Positions 43,770 through 52,022 of a DNA stretch of 64,000 bases are shown here, one piece after another (positions within the stretch are counted from its first letter, which is position 1; each line of letters starts with the position of its first letter). The DNA is taken from positions 2,012,494 to 2,076,493 of the forward strand of contig NZ_CP160388.1 of assembly GCF_040732315.1 (NCBI RefSeq), written 5' to 3'. The DNA is from Oryzisolibacter sp. LB2S (GTDB taxonomy: Bacteria; Pseudomonadota; Gammaproteobacteria; Burkholderiales; Burkholderiaceae_C). Both the position numbers and the translations under genes were made by a program. The notes under the pieces were generated by a model that was given only the letters and a program-made list of their open reading frames with translations, made no database searches and had not been told where the DNA came from.

Positions 43770-45476
43770 TCAGCCGGCCACACCCCGCACCAGGCGCCCG
43801 GGCAAGGCCGCGCCCGCTACGCCGTCGCGGTAGGTGAGGTGCCCGCTCACCAGCGTCGCGCGGTAGCCGCGCGCAGCCTGCAGAAAGCGCCGGCCACCGG
43901 CGGGCAGGTCGCGCACCATGGTCGGCCGGCCGAGCGCCAGCGCGTCGAAGTCGATCAGGTTGATGTCCGCCTTGAGGCCCGGGGCGATGCGGCCGCGGTC
44001 ATGCAGGCCGTAGAGCGCGGCCGGGCGCTGCGTGAGCATGTGCACCGCCTGCTCGAGCGTGAAGACGCGGCGCCTGCGCACCCATTCGGTCAGCAGAAAG
44101 GTGGTGGCGCTCGCGTCACAGATCGTCCCGACATGGGCGCCACCGTCGCCGAGCGCGGGCACGGTGTGCGGGTGCGAGAGCAGCGTCTCTATGGCGCTGC
44201 CGTCGCTGTCGCTGTAGTTGGCCATGGGCAGGTAGACCAGGGCCGTGCCGTCGCCCTCGAGCAGGTAGTCGTACAGCCACTCGGCGGGCTCGCGCCCCGC
44301 GCGCTCGGCGCGGGCAGCCACCGAGGCCGAGGGCGGCGGCAGGTAGTCGGGCTGGTCGCCGTCGAGCGGAAACATGCGCCCAAAGGCCTGACCGTAGTAC
44401 TGCATGAAGACATGGGGCTCATGGTCGGCCTGGCTCAGGATGGCCTCGCGCACCTCGGGCCGGCGCAGCCGGGCGATGCGCTCGGCGATGGGCAGATCCG
44501 CCAGCGGCACATAGGCGGGCCGGCAGGAGAACGGATTCAGCGAGGTGTCGAAGCCGAGCAGCACGCCCACGGGCCGGCCTATCACCTGGCCCGTGATGCG
44601 CTCGCCGTCGGCGTTGGCGCGGGCAATCATGTCCAGCAGCTGCTCGTGAAACCGCGGCTTGTGGTCGTACTGCACCACGGTGAGCGTGCCGGCGCAGCCG
44701 GTCTCGCGGCAGACGCGGCGCAGGATGTCGAACTCGGCCTCGGGCTCGTCGAAGTCCGAGATCATCTGGAACACGGCGCTCGGGTGGCCGGCCAGCGCCC
44801 GGCCCAGCCCCACGAGCTCCTCGCGCGCGGCCTCGAAGGTCGGCGTGTGCTCGCCCCGCTTGGTGCGGTGCGCCATGGTGCGCGAGGTCGACAGGCCCAC
44901 GGCACCGGCCGCCAGGCCCTCGCGCACCAGGCGCTGCATGGCGGCGAGCTCCTCGGCGCTGGCCGCCTCGCGGCGCACGGCGCGCTCGCCCATGGCGTAC
45001 ACGCGCAGTGGGCCATGCGGCAGCAGCGCGGCAATGTCGATGTCGCGCGGCCGGCGCGCGAGCGCGTCGAGGTACTGCGGAAAACTCTCCCAGTCCCAGG
45101 CCAGGCCCTCGGCCAGGGCGCTGCCGGGAATGTCCTCCACGCCCTCCATGAGTTCGATCAGCGTCTCCCGGTCCGCAGGCCGGCATGGCGCAAAGCCCAC
45201 GCCGCAATTGCCCATCACGGCCGTGGTCACGCCATGCTGCGAGGCCGGCCACAGGCGCGCGTCCCAGGTGGCCTGGCCGTCGAAATGGGTGTGAACGTCG
45301 ACAAAGCCCGGCGTCACGAGCAGGCCGCGCGCGTCGATCTCCTCGCGCCCCGCTGCCAGCCGCGTGCCGACGGCGACGATGCGATCGCCGACGATGCCGA
45401 CATCGGCCTGCCGTGACGGGCCGCCGCTGCCGTCAACGATGGTGCCGGCGCGGATGACGAGGTCGAAGTCGGGCAT
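43770..45476 (-). CDS. Amidohydrolase family protein, D-aminoacylase-like
   Basis: A 568-aa metal-dependent amidohydrolase of the N-acyl-D-amino-acid deacylase group. Metal ligands are visible in VDVHTHFDGQATWD, and the family segments AVMGNCGVGFAPCRP, SDGSAIETLLSHPHTVPALGDGGAH and ADINLIDFDAL are present. It would hydrolyse an amide, possibly a conjugated (amidated) steroid acid such as a taurine or glycine conjugate, or an unrelated N-acyl amino acid. ATG 45476 has AGGAGAC just before it. It shares the perfect palindrome box 6 with the divergent FMO gene. Confidence 0.85.
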   Translation of the reverse strand: MPDFDLVIRAGTIVDGSGGPSRQADVGIVGDRIVAVGTRLAAGREEIDARGLLVTPGFVDVHTHFDGQATWDARLWPASQHGVTTAVMGNCGVGFAPCRPADRETLIELMEGVEDIPGSALAEGLAWDWESFPQYLDALARRPRDIDIAALLPHGPLRVYAMGERAVRREAASAEELAAMQRLVREGLAAGAVGLSTSRTMAHRTKRGEHTPTFEAAREELVGLGRALAGHPSAVFQMISDFDEPEAEFDILRRVCRETGCAGTLTVVQYDHKPRFHEQLLDMIARANADGERITGQVIGRPVGVLLGFDTSLNPFSCRPAYVPLADLPIAERIARLRRPEVREAILSQADHEPHVFMQYYGQAFGRMFPLDGDQPDYLPPPSASVAARAERAGREPAEWLYDYLLEGDGTALVYLPMANYSDSDGSAIETLLSHPHTVPALGDGGAHVGTICDASATTFLLTEWVRRRRVFTLEQAVHMLTQRPAALYGLHDRGRIAPGLKADINLIDFDALALGRPTMVRDLPAGGRRFLQAARGYRATLVSGHLTYRDGVAGAALPGRLVRGVAG

Positions 45477-45550
45477 CTGTGTCTCCTGTCGGCGCCTGGG
45501 CCGCCTGTGTCCTGTGATGGGCGACTCTACGAATTCGGCGCGCCGCCGGG

Positions 45551-45570
45551 CATCGTCCTTGTGGACGATG
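45551..45570. promoter_or_regulatory. GGACGATG palindrome box 6 (perfect, bidirectional)
   Basis: CATCGTCC-TTGT-GGACGATG, 16/16 palindrome positions. Plus: 20 nt then AAGAAT (45591-45596), start near 45603 for the FMO gene. Minus: 21 nt then TAGAGT (45529-45524), start near 45517 for the amidohydrolase. Confidence 0.8.
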
Positions 45571-45664
45571 TCCGCCTCCACCGGCCACCAAAGAATGCGC
45601 CTCATACAAAAGCGATGGGCGCATGGCATGCCGTGCGGCGCCCCGAATAAATGGAGACAAGGCT

Positions 45665-47080
45665 ATGAGCAGGCCCAGGCCGTCCCGGACGGGATCCCCC
45701 CACAGCATCGCCATCATTGGCGCCGGCACCAGCGGCGTGGTCTGCGCCAAGGTGCTGCGCCAGCATGGCCTCGAGGTGCAGGTGTTCGAGAAGGGCAGCT
45801 ATGTGGGCGGGCTCTGGCGCTTCGGCAACGACAACGGCATGAGCTCCATCTACCGCTCGCTGCACATCAACACCAGCAAGCGGGTCATGGAGCTGTCGGA
45901 CTACCCCATGCCCGAACACATGGCCGAGTTTCCGAGCCACGCCGAGATCATCGAGTACTTCGAGTCCTATGTGGATCATTTCCGCGTGCGCGAGGCGATC
46001 CGCTTCAACACCGAGGTGCTGCGCGTCGACAAGCACGAACAGGGCGGCTGGCAGCTGCGGCTGCGCGAGAGCGATGGCAGCGAGAGCACGCAGCGCTTCA
46101 GCCATGTCGTGGTCGCCAACGGCCACCATTGGGACCCGCGCATGATCGACTTTCCGGGCCGTTTCGACGGCGTGCAGTTCCACGCGCACCACTACATCGA
46201 CCTGCACCAGCCGCACGCCCTCGCGGGCAAGCGCGTGGTCGTGATTGGTGCGGGCAATTCGGCGATGGACATCGCCTGCGAGCTCGGCCAGGCGGTGCGC
46301 GCCCACGCGGGCTCGGGCCAGGGGCCGGCGCGCGTGATTCTGTCGCAGCGCTCGGGCGTGTGGATTGCGCCCAAGGTGCTGGGCAACCGGCCGCAGGACC
46401 GCTCCGTGCGCCACCCCATGAAGCGCCCGGGCCGGTGGGAGAGGCTGCGCCGCCGCTTCATTCCGCGCAGCTGGCGCCTGGCGGCCTACAACATGCTGGC
46501 AGAGCATCTGCTGCGCAGCGTCACCGGAGACCCGCAGCGCGTGGGCCTGAAGCCGCCCAGGGAACGCTTCTCGCAGCGCCACGGCACGGTGTCGCAGGAC
46601 ATTCACGCACGGCTGATCCACGGCGACATCACGCCGCGCGGCAACATCACCGAGCTCTTGGGCGACCGCGTGCGCTTCGAGGACGGCAGCATCGAGCCCG
46701 TGGATGTGCTCATCCACTGCAGCGGCTACCGCATCAGCTTTCCCTTTCTGGACCCCGAGCTGCTGAGCGCGCCGGGCAACGACATAGCCCTGTGGCAGCG
46801 CATGATCGATCCGCGCCACCCCGGCCTGTTCTTTGTCGGCCTGGTGCAGCCCAAGTGCGCCATGATGCCCATCGCCGAGCTGCAGTCGAGCTTCATCGCC
46901 GACCTGCTGTGCGGCGGCTACGAGTTGCCCACGCGCGAGACCATGGAGGTGGAGCTGCGCGCGATGCACGAGGGCATCAAGGCCGGCTTCACGCGCTCGG
47001 AAAGCCACACCATACAGATCGACTGCGACGAATACAGCCACGACCTGTACCGCGAATGGGATCGCGGCCGCCGGCGCTGA
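45665..47080 (+). CDS. Flavin-containing monooxygenase (FMO/Baeyer-Villiger type)
   Basis: A 471-aa class-B flavoprotein monooxygenase. The FAD site is IAIIGAGTSGVVCAK (about 15-29), the FMO fingerprint FDGVQFHAHHY matches F-x-G-x3-H-x3-Y, and the NADP site is VVVIGAGNSAMDIA. It inserts oxygen next to a ketone or at a heteroatom; Baeyer-Villiger oxidation of a ketosteroid is possible. ATG 45665 follows TGGAGACAAGGC. It is cotranscribed with the kinase-like gene 43 nt downstream. Confidence 0.88.
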   Translation: MSRPRPSRTGSPHSIAIIGAGTSGVVCAKVLRQHGLEVQVFEKGSYVGGLWRFGNDNGMSSIYRSLHINTSKRVMELSDYPMPEHMAEFPSHAEIIEYFESYVDHFRVREAIRFNTEVLRVDKHEQGGWQLRLRESDGSESTQRFSHVVVANGHHWDPRMIDFPGRFDGVQFHAHHYIDLHQPHALAGKRVVVIGAGNSAMDIACELGQAVRAHAGSGQGPARVILSQRSGVWIAPKVLGNRPQDRSVRHPMKRPGRWERLRRRFIPRSWRLAAYNMLAEHLLRSVTGDPQRVGLKPPRERFSQRHGTVSQDIHARLIHGDITPRGNITELLGDRVRFEDGSIEPVDVLIHCSGYRISFPFLDPELLSAPGNDIALWQRMIDPRHPGLFFVGLVQPKCAMMPIAELQSSFIADLLCGGYELPTRETMEVELRAMHEGIKAGFTRSESHTIQIDCDEYSHDLYREWDRGRRR

Positions 47081-47123
47081 AGCCCCCGCCGCGCGTGCAA
47101 TGAATCACAAGCCAGGAGACAAC

Positions 47124-48173
47124 ATGCTGGACGATATGACGGCCGTGGCGCAGCGGCTCGGCGCGTGGCTGCAGGCCCGCGGGCAGAGCGGCGCCGAGGT
47201 GCTGGCGCTGCAGCGCTCGGCAGGCGGCTACTCGAACATCACCCTGCTCGGCGAGATCCGCAGCGGCCCGGGCGCGCAGGCACAGCGCGTCGTGGTGCGC
47301 ATACAGCCCGAGGGCGCGGCCGTGTTCCCGGACTGCGACGTGGCCACGCAGTACCGCACCATGGAGCTGCTGCAGGGCTCGGGCCTGCCCGTGCCGCCGC
47401 TGCTCGGGCTGGAGCTCGACGTGAGCGTGCTGGGCGCGCCGTTCTTCATCATGGGGCGCCTGGACGGCCGCGTGCCCGACGAGAACCCGCTCTACCACCT
47501 GGAGGGCTGGTTCCACGACCTGCCGCCCGAGGAGCTGCGCCGCCACTGGTTTGCGGGCATAGACGGCATTGCGGCGCTGGCGCGTCTCGATTGGCGCGCC
47601 CTGGGCTTTTCCTTCCTGCTGCCGCCCGAGGGCGTGACGCCGCTGCAGGAGCAGCTGCGCTACCACGAGGACATGCTGCGCTGGAGCGAGGGCCTGTCCG
47701 GGCACGGCTACCCGCTCTTGTGGCGCGCCCATGGCTGGCTCGTGGCCCATCAGCCGCACAGCGATGCCGTCGCGCTGAGCTGGGGCGACGCCAAGCTCGG
47801 CAACTGCGTGTTCGATCAGGGCCGCCTGAGCGGCATGCTGGATTGGGAACGCCCGGCGCTGTCCGACCCGGTGGACGACCTGGCGTGGTGGCTGATGCTC
47901 GACGACTCACTCTCCACGGGCTACGGCGTGCCGCGCCTGGCAGGCCTGCCCACGCGCGAGGAGACGGTCGCCCACTGGGAGCGCGCCAGCGGCTTCAGCG
48001 CCCGCCACCTGCCCTACTACGAGGTGTTCGCGGCCTGGCGCTTCTCCATCCTCATGACGCGCATCGGCCGCATCTTCACCGAGCGCGGCTGGGTGCCGCC
48101 CGAGGCCGAGATGGATCTGCGCAATGGCGGCAGCCGCCTCGTCGAGCTGCTGGCCGAACTCCACCACTTCTGA
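47124..48173 (+). CDS. Aminoglycoside phosphotransferase (APH)-like kinase family protein
   Basis: A 349-aa protein of the APH/ACAD10-N family. The phosphate-binding region is GGYSNITLLGEI, the ATP-side lysine region reads RVVVRIQPEG (Arg in place of Lys), the catalytic loop LSWGDAKLGNCVF keeps Asp and Asn but has Trp for the usual His, and LDWERP supplies the metal aspartate. Such proteins often sit in fatty-acid and steroid catabolic operons and may phosphorylate a hydroxyacyl compound. ATG 47124 is chosen for its CAGGAGACAAC site. Its stop is 10 nt before the next gene. Confidence 0.8.
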   Translation: MLDDMTAVAQRLGAWLQARGQSGAEVLALQRSAGGYSNITLLGEIRSGPGAQAQRVVVRIQPEGAAVFPDCDVATQYRTMELLQGSGLPVPPLLGLELDVSVLGAPFFIMGRLDGRVPDENPLYHLEGWFHDLPPEELRRHWFAGIDGIAALARLDWRALGFSFLLPPEGVTPLQEQLRYHEDMLRWSEGLSGHGYPLLWRAHGWLVAHQPHSDAVALSWGDAKLGNCVFDQGRLSGMLDWERPALSDPVDDLAWWLMLDDSLSTGYGVPRLAGLPTREETVAHWERASGFSARHLPYYEVFAAWRFSILMTRIGRIFTERGWVPPEAEMDLRNGGSRLVELLAELHHF

Positions 48174-48183
48174 GGACGACACC

Positions 48184-49311
48184 ATGAGCCACAGCATAGG
48201 GCCGCTGGTCGAAGCGGACGAATTCTTCACCCACCAGATCGTCGATACCTTTGCCAGCGTGCAGCAGAGCGATCTGTCCTGGACCGAAAAGGTCTGCGGC
48301 ATGGTGGCCGCGCGCGATGGCCGCCTGTCGATGGGCTTCGGCTTTGGCAAGTATGTGAATCGGAACGTGGTCGACGGCTACGGCGGCGTCTCGCGCGGTG
48401 TCGAGCAATGGACGGTGCGCGCCAGCCGCGCGCTCGACAGCGATGTCAACAGCATCAACGTCGGCCCGCTGCGCTACGAGGTCATTGCCCCGCTGCGTCA
48501 GGTACGGGTGGTGCTCGAGGCCACGGAGCACCAGCCGATCGCCTACGACCTGGTGCTCGACGGCGTGCTGCCCTGCATGGTGGAGGAACGCGAGGACCGC
48601 CGTACCCTGAACGGCTACCGCCACAGCGCCAACCAGATCCGCTACCACCAGACGGGCACCGCGCGCGGCTGGATCGAGGTCGAGGGCGTGCGCCACGAGG
48701 TCACGCCCGAGGACTGGGTGATGACGCGCGACCATTCCTGGGGCATACGCCCCGCCGTCGGCGCCCCGCTGACCGACCTGCAGCCCGACCCGGTCGATGC
48801 GCTCGCGCCGCGCATCCTCGCGGTCTGGAACCCGCTGTTGTTTCAGCGGCCCGACGGCAGCCACTACGGCTTTCACCAGTACTACCTGCTCTACGCGGGC
48901 GAGGGCTGGCAGCACGAGAAGATGCAGGGCGGCTTCGAGTACCCCGACGGGCGCCGCGAGGGGCTGCGCCGCATCGAGCCGCGGCTGCGCTTTGACCCGC
49001 GCAACCAGCGCCTGCTCGGCGGCGAGGTGGGCCTGACCCTGATGGACGGCAGCCAGCGCGTGCTGCAGATCAAGGTGCTGGGCGACACCGGCTTTCACCT
49101 TGGCGCCGGCCTCTACCACGGGCTCGACGGCCATTACCACGGCCAGTGGCGCGGGCCGCTGCTGGTGGAAGGCGAATATTGCGCCGACTGCTCGACGCCC
49201 GAGGCCGTGGCGCGGCTCAATCAGTTCCGCGACGCCCTGATCGAGGTCCATGACCCCGTCACCGGCGCCACGGGCTGGGGCAATTGCCAGACCTGGACGC
49301 ACGGCGAGTAG
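48184..49311 (+). CDS. Conserved hypothetical protein (lipocalin/AttH-like beta-rich), partner of the APH-like kinase
   Basis: A 375-aa soluble protein without signal peptide. Predicted beta-rich, with many Trp/Tyr/His-containing strands (WTEKVCGMVAARDG, GWIEVEGVRHEVTPEDWVMT, RDHSWGIRP, FHQYYLLYAGEGWQHEKMQG). RDHSWG resembles the RDHS[WR]G motif of AttH/carotenoid-hydratase-like proteins, a calycin-type fold that binds hydrophobic ligands. It follows the APH-like gene by 10 nt, so the two probably work together. A steroid-binding or hydratase role is conceivable but not demonstrated. Confidence 0.7.
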   Translation: MSHSIGPLVEADEFFTHQIVDTFASVQQSDLSWTEKVCGMVAARDGRLSMGFGFGKYVNRNVVDGYGGVSRGVEQWTVRASRALDSDVNSINVGPLRYEVIAPLRQVRVVLEATEHQPIAYDLVLDGVLPCMVEEREDRRTLNGYRHSANQIRYHQTGTARGWIEVEGVRHEVTPEDWVMTRDHSWGIRPAVGAPLTDLQPDPVDALAPRILAVWNPLLFQRPDGSHYGFHQYYLLYAGEGWQHEKMQGGFEYPDGRREGLRRIEPRLRFDPRNQRLLGGEVGLTLMDGSQRVLQIKVLGDTGFHLGAGLYHGLDGHYHGQWRGPLLVEGEYCADCSTPEAVARLNQFRDALIEVHDPVTGATGWGNCQTWTHGE

Positions 49312-49355
49312 CGCCTGGCGCCACCCGGCCGCGACCGTGGCCGGGGCCGGCGCCG

Positions 49356-50201
49356 CTAGTTGGACGTCGGGCGGCGCGGCGTGGCGCCATGGCCGCCGTC
49401 GACGTAGATATGCTGGCCCGTGACCCAGGCGCCCTGCTCGCTGCACAGAAAGGTCACCATGTTCGCCACGTCCTCGCCCGTACCCGCGCGGCCCAGCGGG
49501 ATGAAGGCGGCGACCATGTCGTCCCAGACCTTGCCGCGCGGCACATCGTCGAGCCGGCTGGTGTCGATGATGCCGGGGGCCACGGAGTTGACGCGGATCT
49601 TCCTGGGCCCGAGTTCGCCGGCCATGATGGTGGTCAGGCCGTTGATGGCGATCTTGGTCGTGGCGTAGGCTGCGGTGTCAGGTGCCAACAGGCGCGCCGC
49701 GAGCGAGGAGATGTTGACGATGGCGCCGCCCTCGCCCTGCTCACTCATGCGCCGGGCAAACGCGCGCGACATGTAGAAGGTGCCGTTGAGGTTGGTGTCC
49801 ATCACGCGCTTCCAGGTGTCTATCGACAGCTCGGTGACGGGCACGCGGTCGCCACCGCGCGCCGCGCCCGCGTTGTTGATCAGGAAGTCCACGCGGCCGA
49901 ACTCGCGCGTGACCCGCGTCACCAGCGCATCGACAGCCTCGGGGTCGGCCACGCTGGTGACGACGGGAAGGGCGCGCCGGCCCATGGCGCGGATCTCCTC
50001 GGCGACGGACTCGATGTCGCGCCAGCCCGCGCGCCGCTCATCCTCCGGATAGGTCTGCGGCGCGCGCCCGGTGCCCGTCAGCACCACGTCGCAGCCGGCG
50101 CGCGCAAGCGCCAGCGCAATCGGGCGGCCTATGCTGCGCATGCGCCCCGCGCCCGTGACCACGGCCACCTTGCCGTCAAACCCCGTCAATGCAAAAGCCA
50201 T
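49356..50201 (-). CDS. Short-chain dehydrogenase/reductase (SDR) with extended glycine motif
   Basis: A 281-aa SDR. The cofactor loop is TGAGRMRSIGRP, two residues longer than TGxxxGIG. NNAGAARGG and ISSLAARLLAPDTAAYATTK carry the Ser-Tyr-Lys set, with GQHIYVDGG near the end. ATG 50201 has GGAGGCAAC upstream. The insertion GTGRAPQTYPEDERRAGWRD after the second strand is typical of a branch found beside acyl-CoA enzymes. It is driven by box 7 and is convergent with the hypothetical at 48184. Confidence 0.85.
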   Translation of the reverse strand: MAFALTGFDGKVAVVTGAGRMRSIGRPIALALARAGCDVVLTGTGRAPQTYPEDERRAGWRDIESVAEEIRAMGRRALPVVTSVADPEAVDALVTRVTREFGRVDFLINNAGAARGGDRVPVTELSIDTWKRVMDTNLNGTFYMSRAFARRMSEQGEGGAIVNISSLAARLLAPDTAAYATTKIAINGLTTIMAGELGPRKIRVNSVAPGIIDTSRLDDVPRGKVWDDMVAAFIPLGRAGTGEDVANMVTFLCSEQGAWVTGQHIYVDGGHGATPRRPTSN

Positions 50202-50248
50202 GTTGCCTCCTTGTGGGGCCGCATGCTCCTTTGCGCCCGCCCCCATGG

Positions 50249-50268
50249 CATCGGCCGCATGGACTATG
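50249..50268 (-). promoter_or_regulatory. GGACGATG palindrome box 7 (SDR 49356-50201)
   Basis: Minus strand CATAGTCC-ATGC-GGCCGATG (7/8 and 7/8). Twenty nt on is GAGCAT (50228-50223), start near 50216, 15 nt before ATG 50201. Confidence 0.7.
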
Positions 50269-50310
50269 GATACACGAGCCCACGCAATGGACCATGAGAC
50301 GGCCTCCATT

Positions 50311-50375
50311 GGCTTCAATATTGATAGCTGCCAGCGCAATACCCAAGCGTGCAAACGGCCAATTTCAATCCAAAA
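50311..50375 (-). repeat. Dispersed repeat (type B), copy 4, reverse orientation
   Basis: On the minus strand GCTGGCAGCTATCAATATTG. It separates the two divergent boxes 7 and 8. Confidence 0.6.
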
Positions 50376-50415
50376 CCTAGGACTATCCCGCAGGGCGTTG
50401 GCCTGGGTGGCCGCA

Positions 50416-50435
50416 CATCGTCTGAGCGGACGATG
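50416..50435 (+). promoter_or_regulatory. GGACGATG palindrome box 8 (MFS 50573-51922)
   Basis: CATCGTCT-GAGC-GGACGATG (15/16). Twenty nt on is AAGAAT (50456-50461), followed by GCC exactly as at box 6. Start near 50468, giving a 105-nt leader. Confidence 0.72.
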
Positions 50436-50572
50436 CCCGGGACCGGCGACTGCCAAAGAATGCCCGCAACGCCCCATGATCGAGCCGCCAGCACCGGCAT
50501 CGCGCGCAGCGCAAAGCCGGCCCGAGCGGCCTGGTACGGGCCCATCGCCACCTCAACGACCAAGGCTCATTC

Positions 50573-51922
50573 ATGTCCCAACCCGCCCATGGCTGGCGCA
50601 GCCACTACGCCCTGATACTGCTGCTGCTCGTCTACACCGTCAGCTTCATAGACCGGCAGATCATGAGCATCCTGGTGCAGCCCATCAAGCAGGAGTTCGG
50701 CGTATCCGACACCGCCATGGGCCTGCTGACCGGGCTGGCATTCGGCCTGTTCTACACCGTGCTCGCGATTCCGTTCGGCCGCTATGCCGACCGGGCCAAC
50801 CGGCGCAACTTCGTGGCCTATTGCTGCGCCGCCTGGAGCGTGATGACGGCGCTGTGCGGCATGGCGACGGGCTTTGTGTCGCTGGCGCTGGCGCGCATGG
50901 GCGTGGCCGTGGGCGAGGCCGGCGGCGGCGCGCCGTCGATCTCCATGGTCACCGACCATTACCCGCCGCAGCAGCGCGGACGCGCCCTGAGTGTCTACAT
51001 GCTCGGTCCGCAGATCGGTCTGCTGCTGGGCCTCACGCTGGGCGGCTGGATCGCCCATCACCATGGCTGGCGCGCCGCGTTTCTGGTCATGTCCGTCCCG
51101 GGCGTGGTGGTCGCGCTGCTGCTGCGCTTCACCGCCATCGAGCCGCGCCGCGGCCAGTGGGACAGCGCCGGCGGCTCGCCCGCGGGCGCCGCCACCGAGC
51201 CCCTGGGCGTGCTGCTGCGCGACCTCTGGGCCTCGCGCGCCTTCGTGCGCATCACGCTCGCCTGCATGCTCATGACCTTCGTTGGCTACGGCATCGGCAT
51301 CTGGACCCCGGCCTTTCTCGTGCGCTCGCATGGCATGTCGCTGCAGGACGCGGGTGTCGTCATGGGCCTGATCGGCGGCGTGTTTGCGGCCGCGGGCGCG
51401 CTCACCAGCGGCTGGCTGTGCGACAAGCTCGCCAGACGTGATGCGCGCTGGCGCATTGGTGTGCCCTTGCTGGGCTGCCTGCTGACCTTGCCCAGTGGCG
51501 TGGCCTTCTACATCCTTCCGGCGGGCAATGCCTGGCATATCGGCAGCTTGGTCGTACCGCATGCCGTGGCCTTCTACCTGATGTTTGCCTTTACCGCCGT
51601 GTGGTGGTCGGCTCCGGCCTATGCCGCACTGGCCGAACTGATCCCCGCGCACCGCCGCACATCGGGCATGGCGATCTTCAACATGATCATCACCCTGGTG
51701 GGCAGCGGCCTCGGTCCTCTGCTCGTGGGCATGCTCAGCGATGTGCTGGTGCCGCAGTTTGGCAACGAGGCGCTGCGCTGGGCGCTGGCGATCGCCACGG
51801 CCGCATCCTTTCTGCTGGGCATCGTGGCCTTCATCCGCGCCCTCAGCCCCTACGCGAGCGAGCGCGCCAGACCGGTGGCAGCCCCCCAGCCGACCGCACC
51901 CCTGTCCCCGGCCCGGGCATGA
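50573..51922 (+). CDS. MFS transporter, spinster-like
   Basis: A 449-aa, 12-helix carrier paralogous to that at 7659-8990: both have VSFIDRQ-type helix 1, QMGLLSGLAFG/AMGLLTGLAFG, and ADRANRRN/ADRYNRRN motif A, and GVAVGEAGG. It has its own activator box, so both are predicted to be co-regulated with the catabolic genes. Likely carries a steroid acid or side-chain acid across the inner membrane. No strong ribosome binding site precedes ATG 50573 (CCAAGGCTCATTC). Confidence 0.85.
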   Translation: MSQPAHGWRSHYALILLLLVYTVSFIDRQIMSILVQPIKQEFGVSDTAMGLLTGLAFGLFYTVLAIPFGRYADRANRRNFVAYCCAAWSVMTALCGMATGFVSLALARMGVAVGEAGGGAPSISMVTDHYPPQQRGRALSVYMLGPQIGLLLGLTLGGWIAHHHGWRAAFLVMSVPGVVVALLLRFTAIEPRRGQWDSAGGSPAGAATEPLGVLLRDLWASRAFVRITLACMLMTFVGYGIGIWTPAFLVRSHGMSLQDAGVVMGLIGGVFAAAGALTSGWLCDKLARRDARWRIGVPLLGCLLTLPSGVAFYILPAGNAWHIGSLVVPHAVAFYLMFAFTAVWWSAPAYAALAELIPAHRRTSGMAIFNMIITLVGSGLGPLLVGMLSDVLVPQFGNEALRWALAIATAASFLLGIVAFIRALSPYASERARPVAAPQPTAPLSPARA

Positions 51923-51932
51923 GGGCCAATCC

Positions 51933-51952
51933 ACTACTACATTCGGACGATG
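51933..51952 (+). promoter_or_regulatory. GGACGATG box 9, half-site (FadD19-like gene)
   Basis: ACTACTAC-ATTC-GGACGATG: right half perfect, left half 3/8. Twenty nt on is AACCAT (51973-51978), start near 51985, 38 nt before the GTG start. Confidence 0.6.
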
Positions 51953-52022
51953 ATCGCGGCGCCCGATGGGTGAACCATGGTGCCCATCCACACATAACTA
52001 TTCCCTCACAGGAGACAAGCGC

